From Arthrobacter cupressi (GTDB lineage: Bacteria > Actinomycetota > Actinomycetes > Actinomycetales > Micrococcaceae): DNA of 64,000 nt. Of the stretch, positions 37,241-46,230 are shown piece by piece (position 1 is the stretch's first letter; the number at the start of each line of letters is the position of its first letter). The notes under the pieces were generated by a model. It was not told the origin of the DNA. It saw only the letters and a list, made by a program, of their open reading frames with translations, and did no database searches. The position numbers and the translations under genes were made by a program. Location: assembly GCF_900099975.1 (NCBI RefSeq), contig NZ_FNEI01000014.1, positions 1 through 64,000 on the forward strand, given 5' to 3'.

Positions 37241-38020
37241 TTACGCGTTCGGGTACGCCGCCGTGATCGCCTTCTGCCGCAGGACCGCGAACTGCGCGTA
37301 CATGTCGTGCAGCAGATAGAGGTCGCGGCGGCGCGTCCACGGCTGCCCGGACTCGGCGTCGTAGTCTCCGGGCATCTCGACCCCGGCCGGCGCGAATGCA
37401 AGCATGCCGCGGTCGCGGGTGGTCTGGACGCAGCGCTTCACGTGGTCGCGGAAGCCGACCACGCCGGCGGCGCCCGAGGTACCGCGGAGGGCGACCACCT
37501 GGGCGGCGACGCCGTCGGTGCTCAAGTAGGTGATGGTGCCGTCTGCGGCGATGACGGGCTCGATCGAGGTCACACGGTCCATGCCGTACTTGCTCTCGAG
37601 GAAGCGGGCGATCTCCCACTGGGCGAAGACCGGAACGTCCTTCTGCTTGCGGATCGCCGCGATGGTGTCGGCCAGGGCCTCGTTGACGGGGCCGGGCTCG
37701 TAGAGGACCTTGGCGGGATCGCCGCCAGCGGCCGGGGCGCGGTTGCCGAAGGCGTAAGCCACGATGTAGTCGACGTTCTCAACGTCGGTCACCGGCGGGT
37801 GCCAGTTGAAGCCGATGTCCTGGATATGCGGTTCGACGACGGCGGCCGTCGCCGGATCGTCCAGCGCGCGACTGAGGGCGTCGAGCATGAGGCGGGTGAG
37901 CTTCTGCTCCTGGGCGGCGTCGGCTGCGGGTCTTGCCTGGGCGACACCTGCGGAGAGGAGGGGGAGTGAGGCCGCTGCCGTGGTGGCGGCAGCGGCGGCG
38001 AAGAAGCGACGGCGGTCCAT
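37241..38020 (-). CDS. Secreted protein with Tat signal, function unknown
   Basis: 259 residues from ATG 38020. The N-terminus MDRRRFFAAAAATTAAASLP with a following Ala-rich stretch and an AQA cleavage site near residue 29 is a twin-arginine signal. The mature part has no motif I recognise; it contains GFNWHPPVTDVENVDYIVAY and a region rich in conserved-looking aromatic residues toward the end (RRRDLYLLHDMYAQFAVLR). A longer in-frame version to 38137 is possible, but the Tat motif would then be internal. Convergent with the HNH gene after 21 bases. Confidence 0.7.
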   Translation of the reverse strand: MDRRRFFAAAAATTAAASLPLLSAGVAQARPAADAAQEQKLTRLMLDALSRALDDPATAAVVEPHIQDIGFNWHPPVTDVENVDYIVAYAFGNRAPAAGGDPAKVLYEPGPVNEALADTIAAIRKQKDVPVFAQWEIARFLESKYGMDRVTSIEPVIAADGTITYLSTDGVAAQVVALRGTSGAAGVVGFRDHVKRCVQTTRDRGMLAFAPAGVEMPGDYDAESGQPWTRRRDLYLLHDMYAQFAVLRQKAITAAYPNA

Positions 38021-38242
38021 GGGGAGCCTTTCGGATCGGGTGCGTTGGGGTGCTCCGGCACCGTAACGATTCCGATTGAACGGGGTTTGAACCCGGAGTG
38101 ACTGCGCGGTTGGCGGCGCCGGTTTTCGGGTGGCCACGACACGGCGTGTCGGAGGCCTTCCGATTTCTCATCCGGGCCGCTTTCGTATAGGCTGATACGC
38201 GTTGCTTGAACGGCCGCGAACAGCGATAACGGGCAGGCATGG
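38021..38242 (+). promoter_or_regulatory. Spacer before tRNA-Pro with candidate tRNA promoter
   Basis: A TATAGG hexamer at 38186-38191, 52 bases before the tRNA, is a plausible -10; a -35 is not convincing. Otherwise no gene or repeat is seen in this stretch. Confidence 0.3.
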
Positions 38243-38316
<74 letters not shown>

Positions 38317-38322
38317 CAAACC

Positions 38323-38354
38323 AACCCTGGTGGAAGAGATTCCACCAGGGTTTT
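38323..38354 (+). terminator. Terminator after tRNA-Pro
   Basis: Stem AACCCTGGTGGAA / TTCCACCAGGGTT around a short GAGA loop at 38323-38352, followed by TTTT. Perfect pairing. Confidence 0.9.
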
Positions 38355-38399
38355 GTCGTTTCTGATGGAAGGCGGTCGTGCATTGCAATCTCAGATGAC

Positions 38400-38678
38400 A
38401 CGGCCAACGGTTCCACCACGTTCCCGCTGGTGATCGACTCCACCGAACCGCCCGTGCTGCAGGCCGGCCTCGAACTCATCGGCGGCTGCCCGGTGGTCAA
38501 CTCCGTCAACTACGAGGACGGCGACGGACCGGACAGCCGCTTCGCCCGCATCATGCCGCTCGTGAAGGAACACGGCACCGCGGTCATCGCCCTGACCATC
38601 GACGAACAGGGCCAGGCCCGCACCACCGAGGGCAAGGTGGCGATCGCTTCGCGCGTGGCGTTGTGTGACGGACCGTAA
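38400..38678 (+). pseudogene. Fragment of cobalamin-dependent methionine synthase (metH), pterin-binding domain
   Basis: The translated stretch reads FPLVIDSTEPPVLQAGLELI, then GGCPVVNSVNYEDGDGPDSR and IALTIDEQGQARTTEGKVAI. This is the central part of the MetH methyltetrahydrofolate-binding barrel (compare VMIDSTEPEVIE-GLE-GG-VNSVN-EDGD-R and DEEGQARTAEWKV). About 85 residues remain; the rest of the 1,200-residue gene is absent and the frame ends VALCDGP then stop. The left boundary is approximate. It lies between the tRNA-Pro terminator and the MocR gene with no start signal, so it is a remnant rather than a gene. Confidence 0.8.
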
Positions 38679-38705
38679 AATGGTGGCCATGGTGGAAGCA
38701 GTTCG

Positions 38706-40217
38706 ATGAAGAGTGCCGGCGGCCGCCTGCTGGCAGCGCTCGAGCTCGACCGCGACGCTGCCCACCCCCTGCACCGGCAGCTGTACGCCCAGTTGCGCAC
38801 ACAGATCCTCACCGGGGCGCTGCCGAGCGGAACCCGCCTGCCTTCTACCCGCACCCTGGTCGCCGAGCTGGGAGTATCGCGGATCACCGTCGTCACGGCC
38901 TTCGAACAGCTCACCGCCGAAGGCTTCCTGCGCTCGCGGGCAGGCGACGGCACGTATGTCGACACCCTGTGGAGCGACGCCGCTCCGCAGCAGCCCATGC
39001 CGCGGCCACCGTTGTCCGAACGCGGAGCAGCCACCTCCTCCCGCGGCACCGATCTCTTCAGCGAGGCACCGCACTCATGGGCGCCGTCGGAAACCGAGTC
39101 CTTCGTCGCCAGTCAGGTGGCGTCCTCGGCATTCCCGGCGGCCACCTGGAAGCGCCTGCTGGCGCGCCATGCCGGGCGCACTGATCCGACCCTGATCGGA
39201 TACAGCGACCCGCACGGCCACCCGGCGCTGCGGGAAGCGATCGCGGACTACGTAAACGATGTGCGGGGACTGGGCTGCACGGCGGACCAGGTGGTGGTCA
39301 CCTCCGGTGCGCAGCAGGCCTTCAACGTGCTGGCGGTCCTCCTGCTCGACGTCGGGGATCCCGTCATCGTCGAGGACCCCGGCCACATTTCTGGCCGCCT
39401 CGCGTTCCAGTCCCTGGGCTGCCCGGTCCGCGGCGTGCCCGTCGACGAGGAGGGGGCGGTCCTCCCGGACGAGCTTGACGAAGCAGGGGACGACGGCGTG
39501 TCCCCGGCCAGGCTGGCCTGCCTGACGCCGGCGCGGCAGCACCCGCTCGGTATCGCGATGAGCCCGGCGCGGCGGGCGGAGTGGATCGCCTGGGCGCAGC
39601 GGAACGGAAGCTGGATCGTCGAGGACGACTGCGACAGCGAGCTGCGGTACCGCGGGAAACTCCTGCCGACCCTGTTCGGCCTGGACCTGAGCAGGCATGT
39701 GATCACTGTGGGTTCATTCAGCAAGGTGCTCGCGCCGTCGATCCGGCTGGGCTACTGCGTCCTGCCGGAGGACCTGGTGGAACCCTTCGCCTCGGCCTCC
39801 TCGGTCATCGGGCGCCCGCCCGCGATGGTCCTCCAGGCGGCGCTCACCGATTTCCTGGCGGAAGGGCACCTGCACGCCCATCTTCGCCGGACCCGGCGCC
39901 TGTACTCGGCCCGGCAGGACGCCCTGCTCCAGGCGATCAGCCAACAACTGGACCACAGGATCCACGCCGGCCCCGTCGACGCCGGTCTGCACGTCATCGG
40001 CTGGCTCCGCGAAAATGCCGACGACATCGCGGTAGCTCGGGGACTGGCCGCGGGCGGTGTGTACACCTATCCGCTGGGGGAGTACCGCCTCACCCGGCAG
40101 CTGCCCCCGGCACTGCTGATCGGTTTCGCCGGAACGGCGGAGGACCACATGCCCTACGCCGTCGGAAAGATGGCCGCGGCCTGGGACCGCTGGGAACGTG
40201 CCAGCGCAGGCTCCTGA
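38706..40217 (+). CDS. MocR/PdxR-type regulator (GntR helix-turn-helix fused to aminotransferase fold)
   Basis: 503 residues. Residues 1-85 are a GntR winged helix (LPSTRTLVAELGVSRITVVT). The rest is a fold-type I aminotransferase domain: VTSGAQQAFNVLAVLLLD, VIVEDPGHISG, VEDDCDSELRY and Lys340 in GSFSKVLAPSIRLGY, the residue that binds PLP. PdxR members activate PLP synthesis genes; others regulate transport or catabolism. The adjacent isomerase and MFS genes in the same direction are candidate targets; no pdxST gene is in the window. Start ATG is 28 bases after the metH fragment. Confidence 0.9.
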   Translation: MKSAGGRLLAALELDRDAAHPLHRQLYAQLRTQILTGALPSGTRLPSTRTLVAELGVSRITVVTAFEQLTAEGFLRSRAGDGTYVDTLWSDAAPQQPMPRPPLSERGAATSSRGTDLFSEAPHSWAPSETESFVASQVASSAFPAATWKRLLARHAGRTDPTLIGYSDPHGHPALREAIADYVNDVRGLGCTADQVVVTSGAQQAFNVLAVLLLDVGDPVIVEDPGHISGRLAFQSLGCPVRGVPVDEEGAVLPDELDEAGDDGVSPARLACLTPARQHPLGIAMSPARRAEWIAWAQRNGSWIVEDDCDSELRYRGKLLPTLFGLDLSRHVITVGSFSKVLAPSIRLGYCVLPEDLVEPFASASSVIGRPPAMVLQAALTDFLAEGHLHAHLRRTRRLYSARQDALLQAISQQLDHRIHAGPVDAGLHVIGWLRENADDIAVARGLAAGGVYTYPLGEYRLTRQLPPALLIGFAGTAEDHMPYAVGKMAAAWDRWERASAGS

Positions 40218-40328
40218 ATGGACTTAACAGTTGCGGCCATAATGGATCTTCATTGGCATCCATTGGCGTCGTACAAATGATGCGTGACATTCGCCACCAT
40301 CCCTGACACGCCTCCCGAGGAACCAACG
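40218..40328 (+). promoter_or_regulatory. Spacer between MocR and isomerase genes with direct repeat
   Basis: CATTGGC occurs at 40251-40257 and again at 40261-40267, exactly 10 bases apart, beside an AATGG/CCATT dyad. MocR proteins often bind direct repeats, so this is a candidate site. GAGGAA at 40317-40322 is the ribosome binding site for ATG 40329. Confidence 0.4.
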
Positions 40329-41414
40329 ATGCCCCCACCCCGCCAGCGATTCCGGGCGCTCCTGAGTGCCCGCCTCAACGAGCAGGAAATCGCGTCCCTG
40401 CCCCGCCTGAACGATGAACTTGCCCGGAAACTGATTGACCGGATCGACAACGCCCCGCTGTTCGCCCACGCCTATGCACTCCTGGGCAACCTGACGTACG
40501 GCGAGTACGGGCCGGACGACGTCCTCGACTTCGCGCACCGGCACGGCCTGGCCGGCGCCTGCATCCACCTCCTCGACGGCGAGGAGCGAAGCCTCGGCCG
40601 GATGAGCGACGAGCAGCTGCGCGCATTCTCCCGGCGCGCACGCAGCCTGGGCCTGGCCATCCACCTGGAAATCAGCACTACCCTGCATGCGGACGTGGAC
40701 GAGGTGGTCCGCATCGCGGGCATCCTGGGCGTCCGGCACATCCGCGTGTACTCCCGCTTCGAAGGTCGGCTCTCCGAGGTCATGGAGCGGATTGAGCAGG
40801 ACCTCCACAGGCTTGCCGCCTTGGCCGATCAGCACGATCTGACGTTCTCCTTCGAACAGCACGAGGAACTCCGCTCCACCGAGATCGCCGAACTGCTGTG
40901 CCGGGTCAACCACCCGCGGCTGCATGCGATGTTCGACTTCGGGAACATGATCAATGCCTGCGAGCGCCCGATGGAAGCCCTCACCGCCCTGGCGCCGCAC
41001 ATCCTGCAGGCGCACCTGAAAGGTGTCCACATCCTTCCCGAAGGGGACGGCTTCGGCCACCGCGGTGTGCTGCAGGGCAGCCCCGACGACGACCTGCCCG
41101 GCGCCCGGATGCTTTTCGAGCTGCTGATGCTCGGCGACGAAAGGCCCCAGGTGATCGCCCTGGCCCTGGAGCAGGAAAACCTCTACTACGCCCCGGCCTT
41201 CCGCCATGCCGGCGAGGGAGAGGACCCGTTCATCCCGTACCGCGAGCTGAGCACCACGGGCATCCCCGACGGCTGGACCCGCGTGGACCTCCTCGCCGCA
41301 GAACCCGGCTGGGCCGACCACCAGGTGGCCCATGTGAAGAAACTGCTCGCCACCCTGCGCGGCATCGCCGCCGCCCAACTCGACCCCACGAACTCCCTGG
41401 CAGGTGCACGATGA
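40329..41414 (+). CDS. Sugar phosphate isomerase/epimerase-like TIM barrel protein
   Basis: 361 residues, AP endonuclease 2/xylose isomerase-like barrel. Expected metal ligands are seen: Glu in FSFEQHEEL, His/Asp around MFDFGNMINACE and QAHLKGVHI, and a late Glu in ALALEQENLYY. The reaction is not identifiable. The following MFS gene starts in an ATGA overlap, so substrate import and first-step conversion are probably coupled. An alternative GTG at 40284 lacks a ribosome binding site; ATG 40329 has GAGG 8 bases upstream. Confidence 0.8.
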   Translation: MPPPRQRFRALLSARLNEQEIASLPRLNDELARKLIDRIDNAPLFAHAYALLGNLTYGEYGPDDVLDFAHRHGLAGACIHLLDGEERSLGRMSDEQLRAFSRRARSLGLAIHLEISTTLHADVDEVVRIAGILGVRHIRVYSRFEGRLSEVMERIEQDLHRLAALADQHDLTFSFEQHEELRSTEIAELLCRVNHPRLHAMFDFGNMINACERPMEALTALAPHILQAHLKGVHILPEGDGFGHRGVLQGSPDDDLPGARMLFELLMLGDERPQVIALALEQENLYYAPAFRHAGEGEDPFIPYRELSTTGIPDGWTRVDLLAAEPGWADHQVAHVKKLLATLRGIAAAQLDPTNSLAGAR

Positions 41415-42715
41415 CCACAGTGACCCAAACCCCCGCAAAATCCACCAAACCCGTCGACTGGAGCAAATGGGTCCGCTTCGCGCTGCTCGTCATGGCCGGC
41501 GGCACGATCTACAAGCTCGCCAACCTCAAGGACGCCTTCTACGTCCCCATGCAGGAAGCCCTGGGCCTGAACCACACCGAGATCGGCACGCTGCTGAGCG
41601 TGAACTCGATCGTCGCGACCGCACTCTTCGTGGTGGGCGGCTTCCTCGCCGACCGCTTCTCCACCAGGATCCTCATTCCGCTCGGCCTCATGGGCGCCGG
41701 CGCACTGGGCCTGTATCTCAGCACCTTCCCCGGCTTCAGCACGCTGCTCGTCCTGTTCGCGCTGTTGGCCGCGTGCTCCGACTGCCTGGTCTGGCCTGCA
41801 CTGTTGAAGAGCATCCGGCAGCTCGGCGGCCCGAAGGAACAAGGCCGGCTCTTCGGTCTCCTCGAAGGCGGCCGCGGCATCGTCGATACCGCCGTCGCGT
41901 TCTCGGCGCTGGGCATCTTCGTTCTGTTGGGCTCCGGCACCGGCGGATTCCGCGCGGCGATCTCCTTCTACGCCATCATCGACATCGCCGTCGGTCTCCT
42001 GCTGTTCCTGCTGCTGCGGACCCGTACGGCCGAACAGGACCTTGCGGACGGTCAGCCCGCGCCGGCGAAGCAGAAGACCGGCCTTGGCGAGATCTGGCAC
42101 GCGGCCAAGCTGCCGCAGCTGTGGTGGGTGAGCTTCACCGTCTTCATGGTCTACGTCGTCTACTGTGGCCTGACCTACTTCATCCCTTACCTGACCTACG
42201 TCTACGGACTACCCGTCGCGCTCGTCGGCGCCTACGGCATCATCAACCAGTACGGCCTGAAAATCCTGGGCGGCCCCATCGGCGGCGTCCTCTCGGACAA
42301 GGTGTTCAAGAGCGCAAGCCGGTACATCCGCCTGGCATTCCTGTGCCTGATCCCGGTGGTCGCAGTACTGCTCCTCCTCCCGGCCGATCCCGGCAGCCAG
42401 GTTCCGGCGATGATCGTCACCCTGCTGTTCTCCCTGATCGTGTTCACCATGCGCGGTGTGTTCTGGGCCCCGATGGATGAGGTGGGAATCCCGGAACAGA
42501 TCAGTGGCACCGCCTTCGGCATCGCCTGCCTGGTGGGCTACGCGCCCGGCATGTTCGCCTTCATTGGCTACGGGGCCATCCTCGATGCCAACCCGGGAGC
42601 AGGCGGGTACCACATCGTGTTCATCGTCCTCGCTGCGCTCGCGCTCGTGGGAGCGGCCGTGTCCAGCGGGCTGGCCAGGATTGCCAAGGCCCGCCGGGCG
42701 GCAACCGCGGCCTGA
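41411..42715 (+). CDS. MFS permease coupled to the isomerase gene
   Basis: 434 residues with about 12 membrane helices. The loop 2-3 signature reads GGFLADRFSTRILIPLG and a central charged loop lies near residues 200-222. TIYKLANLKDAFYVPMQEAL at the N-terminus and GGPIGGVLSDKVFKSASRYI in loop 8-9 are typical of the major facilitator superfamily. Substrate is unknown, likely a sugar acid or polyol matching the isomerase. ATGA overlap with the upstream gene. A terminator follows at 42733. Confidence 0.88.
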   Translation: MTTVTQTPAKSTKPVDWSKWVRFALLVMAGGTIYKLANLKDAFYVPMQEALGLNHTEIGTLLSVNSIVATALFVVGGFLADRFSTRILIPLGLMGAGALGLYLSTFPGFSTLLVLFALLAACSDCLVWPALLKSIRQLGGPKEQGRLFGLLEGGRGIVDTAVAFSALGIFVLLGSGTGGFRAAISFYAIIDIAVGLLLFLLLRTRTAEQDLADGQPAPAKQKTGLGEIWHAAKLPQLWWVSFTVFMVYVVYCGLTYFIPYLTYVYGLPVALVGAYGIINQYGLKILGGPIGGVLSDKVFKSASRYIRLAFLCLIPVVAVLLLLPADPGSQVPAMIVTLLFSLIVFTMRGVFWAPMDEVGIPEQISGTAFGIACLVGYAPGMFAFIGYGAILDANPGAGGYHIVFIVLAALALVGAAVSSGLARIAKARRAATAA

Positions 42716-42732
42716 CCGAGCGCTTAACAAAC

Positions 42733-42762
42733 GGAAACCCCCGGCACTCGCCGGGGGGTTCC
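42733..42762. terminator. Terminator between convergent MFS and GlcG/HbpS genes
   Basis: Stem GGAAACCCCCGGC / GCCGGGGGGTTCC with a short ACTC loop, one bulged position. It can end transcription from both sides; T-tracts are short. Confidence 0.8.
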
Positions 42763-42775
42763 GTCGTCGAACCGG

Positions 42776-43186
42776 CTAGCCCAGCTTCGCCACAGCGGCG
42801 GCCGCGAACGAGTGGTCCTGCTCCGGGGCGCCGCCACCCACGCCGATCGCGCCAACCAGCCTGCCGTCCCGGTGCACGGGGATGCCTCCGGCGGTGAAAA
42901 GCAGCGGGCGGTCCAGCGCGGTGGCGAGGGTGTGGAAGGGGCCGTCGGGCTTGACCGCGTCAACGACGTCGGCCGTTGCGGCGTTGAGTTGCACCGCGGT
43001 GTACGCCTTGCGGGTGCTTGTCTCGCCCGAGATCAGCAGCGCCTCCTCGTCCCGGCGGAACGCCAGGAGGTGCCCGCCGGCGTCGAGCACGCTGATGCTG
43101 ACCTTGACGCCCTCGGCCGCGGCTGCGTCGCGGGCCGTGCCGAGAAGCAGTTCGGCGTCCGTTGCGGACAGGTGGGGTGTAGCCAT
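42776..43186 (-). CDS. GlcG/HbpS family protein
   Basis: 136 residues, PF03928-type. The family pattern is clear: VSISVLDAGGHLLAFRRDEE, TSTRKAYTAVQLN, a central FTAGGIPVHRDGRLVGAIGV and GGGAPEQDHSFAAAA. Related proteins bind haem (HbpS) or accompany glycolate use (GlcG), but no signal peptide is present here. It follows the MFS gene by 42 bases on the same strand and is probably co-transcribed with it under the MarR sites. Confidence 0.88.
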   Translation of the reverse strand: MATPHLSATDAELLLGTARDAAAAEGVKVSISVLDAGGHLLAFRRDEEALLISGETSTRKAYTAVQLNAATADVVDAVKPDGPFHTLATALDRPLLFTAGGIPVHRDGRLVGAIGVGGGAPEQDHSFAAAAVAKLG

Positions 43187-43228
43187 GGTTTTACTCCTTG
43201 AATGAAAACGAAATAGGGGATAGGGGGG

Positions 43229-44431
43229 TCAGTGGACGGCGACGGCGGACTCGTCGACGGCGGGTTCCGCGGCTTCCGCGGGACGTGAGCCCTTGGCGGT
43301 CGCCTTCGCGATCACCATGACGAGCAGGGCTGCGGCCGTGATGACCGTGCCGATCCAGATGGGGGAGGTGTATCCGAGGCCGGCGGCGATGCCGAGGCCG
43401 CCGGTCCAGGCGCCGAGGGCGTTGCCCACGTTGAACGCGCCGATGTTGGCGCCGGAGGCAAGGGTGGGCGCCTGGCCCGCGTAGATCATGATGCGGCTTT
43501 GGAGGCCCGGAACCGTGCCGAAGCCGAATCCGCCCATGAGGAACAGGGCAACGATCGTGGCCGGCTGTGATCCGGCGAACAGGCCGAACAGGCCAAGCAC
43601 AACGATCAGCGCGGAGATGAAGAAGACCAGCGTGCCATCGATGGAGCGGTCGGCCAGGCGCCCGCCCAGCCAGTTTCCGACCACCAGGCCGGCCCCGAAG
43701 AGCACCAGCAGCCACGGCACGGAGCCGGAGGCGAAGCCGCTGACCTCGGTCAGGGTGTAGGCGATGTAGGTGAAGGCGCCGAACATCCCGCCGTACGCAA
43801 GCACGGTCACCAGCAGGGAGAGCCACACCTGCCCGGAACGGAAAGCCTTCAGTTCACTGCGGAGGCTAATGTGTTCGCCGGACTGGCGCAGCACGGGAAC
43901 GAGGGCTGCTATGCCGATCAAGGCAAGGACGCCGATCCCGGAGATGGCCCAGAAGGTGGCGCGCCAGCCGAACTGCTGCCCGATGAAGGTGCCGAAGGGG
44001 ACGCCGAGCACGTTCGCGGCGGTAAGGCCGGTAAACATGATGGCAATTGCGCCCGCCTTCCGGGCCGGAGCAACAAGGCTGGCGGCAACGACGGAGCCGA
44101 TGCCGAAGAATGCGCCGTGGCAGAGGGCTGCGATGATGCGGCCGATCATGGCCACGCCGTAGTCGCCGGCCAGGGCGGTGAGCGCGTTGCCCACAATGAA
44201 GAGCACGATCAGGCTCAGCAGCACAGCCTTGCGGGGAAGCCGGGTGGTTGCCGCGGTCAGCAGCAGGGCGCCGACAACGACGCTCAGGGCGTATCCGGAA
44301 ATCAGCCATCCGGCGGCGGCCTCGGTCACCGCGAAGTCCGCGGCCACCTCGGGCAGCAGGCCCATGATGACGAATTCCGTCAGGCCGATGCCGAACGCGC
44401 CGATGGCGAGTGCGAGTAGGCCAAGAGGCAT
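43229..44431 (-). CDS. MFS efflux pump (DHA1/AraJ-like)
   Basis: 400 residues from ATG 44431 with 12 predicted helices. The start LGLLALAIGAFGIGLTEFVI and the following GLLPEVAADFAVTEAAAGWL are diagnostic of the DHA1 sugar-efflux/AraJ/YdhP branch. AGGAGA lies 7 bases upstream of the start. A much longer open frame continues into the SDR gene region but is not coding. Its promoter shares with the divergent SDR gene three copies of a motif also found before marR, so it is likely a MarR-controlled drug or metabolite exporter. Confidence 0.9.
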   Translation of the reverse strand: MPLGLLALAIGAFGIGLTEFVIMGLLPEVAADFAVTEAAAGWLISGYALSVVVGALLLTAATTRLPRKAVLLSLIVLFIVGNALTALAGDYGVAMIGRIIAALCHGAFFGIGSVVAASLVAPARKAGAIAIMFTGLTAANVLGVPFGTFIGQQFGWRATFWAISGIGVLALIGIAALVPVLRQSGEHISLRSELKAFRSGQVWLSLLVTVLAYGGMFGAFTYIAYTLTEVSGFASGSVPWLLVLFGAGLVVGNWLGGRLADRSIDGTLVFFISALIVVLGLFGLFAGSQPATIVALFLMGGFGFGTVPGLQSRIMIYAGQAPTLASGANIGAFNVGNALGAWTGGLGIAAGLGYTSPIWIGTVITAAALLVMVIAKATAKGSRPAEAAEPAVDESAVAVH

Positions 44432-44458
44432 GAGGGGTCTCCTGTTACACTGGGAAAG

Positions 44459-44529
44459 TAGTTGCAGGCGCTGGTTATTTCGCCGTTGAATCAATAGTTG
44501 CACACGCAAATAACAAGCGCAAGCAACTA
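44459..44529. promoter_or_regulatory. Three MarR-type operator copies (TAGTTGC-N4-GC)
   Basis: TAGTTGC-AGGC-GC at 44459-44471, TAGTTGC-ACAC-GCAA at 44495-44509 (its TTGC-N4-GCAA core is a palindrome), and the reverse copy GC-GCAA-GCAACTA at 44517-44529. They fill the spacer between the MFS and SDR start codons. A fourth copy precedes the marR gene. Confidence 0.7.
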
Positions 44530-44603
44530 CTTTGTGACATGCGTCCCGCGCTGCGGTGCTGCGCTGTCCGTCTCTGAACTGTCCGGCTCGGTCAAGGAGG
44601 ATC

Positions 44604-45416
44604 ATGAACCGCTTCGAAGGCAAGGTGTGCCTGGTGACCGGTGCCGGCCACGGCATCGGTGCCGCGACGGTGCGGCGCCTGTACGCAGAGGGGGCCGTCG
44701 TCGCGCTCGCCGAACTGGACGTCGACGCCGCCCGGCAGCTCGCGGCGGAGCTGGACCCCGACGGCGGCAGGAGCCTCGTCCTCGCCTGCGACCTCACGGA
44801 CCGCGCGTCCGTGGACTCGGCGCTTGCCGCCGTCGTCGGGCGCTTCGGAAAGCTCGACGTGCTGGTGAACGTCGCCGGGGGTGCCCTGCCGCACCCGCGG
44901 CTGGCCGAGGGCATGAGCGACGACGAATGGAACGCGGACCTCGACCTCAACCTCAGTGGCCCCATGCGCCTGATCCGCGCGTCGGTGCCCCATCTCCGGG
45001 ACCGTGGCGGCGCGGTGGTCCTGGTGGGATCCGTCAACGGAATCCAGGCGTTCGGCGGCGAGTCCTATTCGGCTGCCAAGGCCGGACTGGAACTGTTGGT
45101 GAAGAACTTGGCGGTGACGCTCGGTCCGGACGGGGTGCGCCTGAACCTTGTGGCCCCCGGAACCATCCGCACCCGGGTCTGGGACCGGCAGGGCGGGCCC
45201 GACAAGCTGGCCCCCATGTACCCCCTCGGCAGGGTTGGCGAACCGGAAGACGTGGCGGCGGCCATTGCCTTCCTCGCTTCGGAGGATGCCGCCTGGATCA
45301 CGGGCGCCACCCTGCCCGTGGACGGCGGCGCGCTCGCCGGCCCGCTGCACACCATGCTCGGCCGGCGGGAGGGCCCGGCGGTACCGCGCATCCAAGTATC
45401 CTTGGACGGTGAGTGA
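44604..45416 (+). CDS. Short-chain dehydrogenase/reductase
   Basis: 270 residues. Classical SDR: cofactor loop [16 protein letters not shown], acidic LAELDVD after strand 2 (Asp preference for NAD), VNVAGGA, catalytic Ser in [14 protein letters not shown] and YSAAKAG with Tyr and Lys, and C-terminal [10 protein letters not shown]. Substrate unknown. AAGGAGG lies 5 bases before the ATG. The stop overlaps the next gene by 8 bases. Regulation together with the divergent MFS gene by MarR sites is likely. Confidence 0.92.
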   Translation: MNRFEGKVCLVTGAGHGIGAATVRRLYAEGAVVALAELDVDAARQLAAELDPDGGRSLVLACDLTDRASVDSALAAVVGRFGKLDVLVNVAGGALPHPRLAEGMSDDEWNADLDLNLSGPMRLIRASVPHLRDRGGAVVLVGSVNGIQAFGGESYSAAKAGLELLVKNLAVTLGPDGVRLNLVAPGTIRTRVWDRQGGPDKLAPMYPLGRVGEPEDVAAAIAFLASEDAAWITGATLPVDGGALAGPLHTMLGRREGPAVPRIQVSLDGE

Positions 45417-45756
45417 ATCCCTGCCCCCGTGTCCCGAATGTTCCAGTGAGTACGCCTACGAGATGGGCGCGCTGCTCGTCTGTCCCGAATGCGGCCACGA
45501 GTGGGAGCCCGCAGTAGAAGGCGAAGACCCGGGGGAGCGCCTCATCAAGGACGCCGTGGGCAATGTGCTCACCGACGGCGACACCGTCACGATCATCAAG
45601 GACCTGAAGGTCAAGGGCAGCTCCGCGCCCATCAAGGTGGGCACCAAGGTCCGCAACATCCGCCTCGTGGACGGCTTCGGAGACCACGACATCGACTGCA
45701 AGGTTGACGGCTTCGGCCCGATGCAGCTCAAGTCGAGTGTTGTGAAGAAGGCCTGA
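45409..45756 (+). CDS. PhnA/YjdM-type zinc-ribbon protein
   Basis: 115 residues. An N-terminal zinc ribbon has two CPEC motifs ([15 protein letters not shown] and [11 protein letters not shown]), followed by the YjdM domain with [39 protein letters not shown] and a C-terminal [20 protein letters not shown]. Despite the phosphonate-linked name, the E. coli relative is not required for phosphonate breakdown and the role is unclear. GTG start within the last 8 bases of the SDR gene. Convergent with marR, one base between stops. Confidence 0.92.
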   Translation: MSESLPPCPECSSEYAYEMGALLVCPECGHEWEPAVEGEDPGERLIKDAVGNVLTDGDTVTIIKDLKVKGSSAPIKVGTKVRNIRLVDGFGDHDIDCKVDGFGPMQLKSSVVKKA

Positions 45757-45757
45757 G

Positions 45758-46204
45758 CTACACCGCCTGCAGGGCACCCAGCGCCCGCACCAGGGGTTCG
45801 AGCTCAGGCACGGCCTCAGCTTCTTCGAGGGCCTTTTCCAGGGCCTCGTCATGCACGGGGCGCGCGGCAAGCAGCAGCTTCTGCCCGGCGTCGGTCAGCT
45901 CGGTGTAGATCCCGCGGCGGTCGTCGGCACACAGGATGCGGGTCAGCAGGGCGCGGTCTTCGAGGCGGTTCACCAGGCGCGTGGTGGCGCTGCTGGACAG
46001 GGCGGTGGCCCGCGCCAGTTGCTGCATCCGCATGTGCCAGCCGTCCTGCCGGCTCAGGGCATCGAGCACCGTGTACTCCACGACCGAGAGGCCGGCGGCC
46101 GACTGCAGCGCCTTCTCCAGCGCCGTCTCGATGGTTCCGTGCAGCGCGGCAAGCGTCCGCCAGCCCTGTGCGCGGACTTCGACGGCGTCGTCCTTGATGC
46201 CCAT
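45758..46204 (-). CDS. MarR family transcriptional regulator
   Basis: 148 residues. Winged helix with LSVVEYTVLDALSRQDGWHM, LSSSATTRLVNRLEDRALLT and the DDRRGIYTELTDAG wing. ATG 46204 has AGGAG 10 bases upstream; a further in-frame start at 46246 would overlap the operator copy at 46231-46249. The same TAGTTGC-N4-GC motif lies three times in the MFS/SDR spacer 1.3 kb away, so it probably represses its own gene, the efflux pump and the SDR-PhnA pair. The inducer is unknown. Confidence 0.9.
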   Translation of the reverse strand: MGIKDDAVEVRAQGWRTLAALHGTIETALEKALQSAAGLSVVEYTVLDALSRQDGWHMRMQQLARATALSSSATTRLVNRLEDRALLTRILCADDRRGIYTELTDAGQKLLLAARPVHDEALEKALEEAEAVPELEPLVRALGALQAV

Positions 46205-46230
46205 GTTCCGTAAACTCCTGCCGGTCGATA

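Noticed and set aside
43229..45037. Extension of the MFS efflux gene by 200 residues through the SDR gene
   Set aside because: The MFS family start at 44431 has a ribosome binding site, and the extension would run antisense to the SDR and through the operator region.
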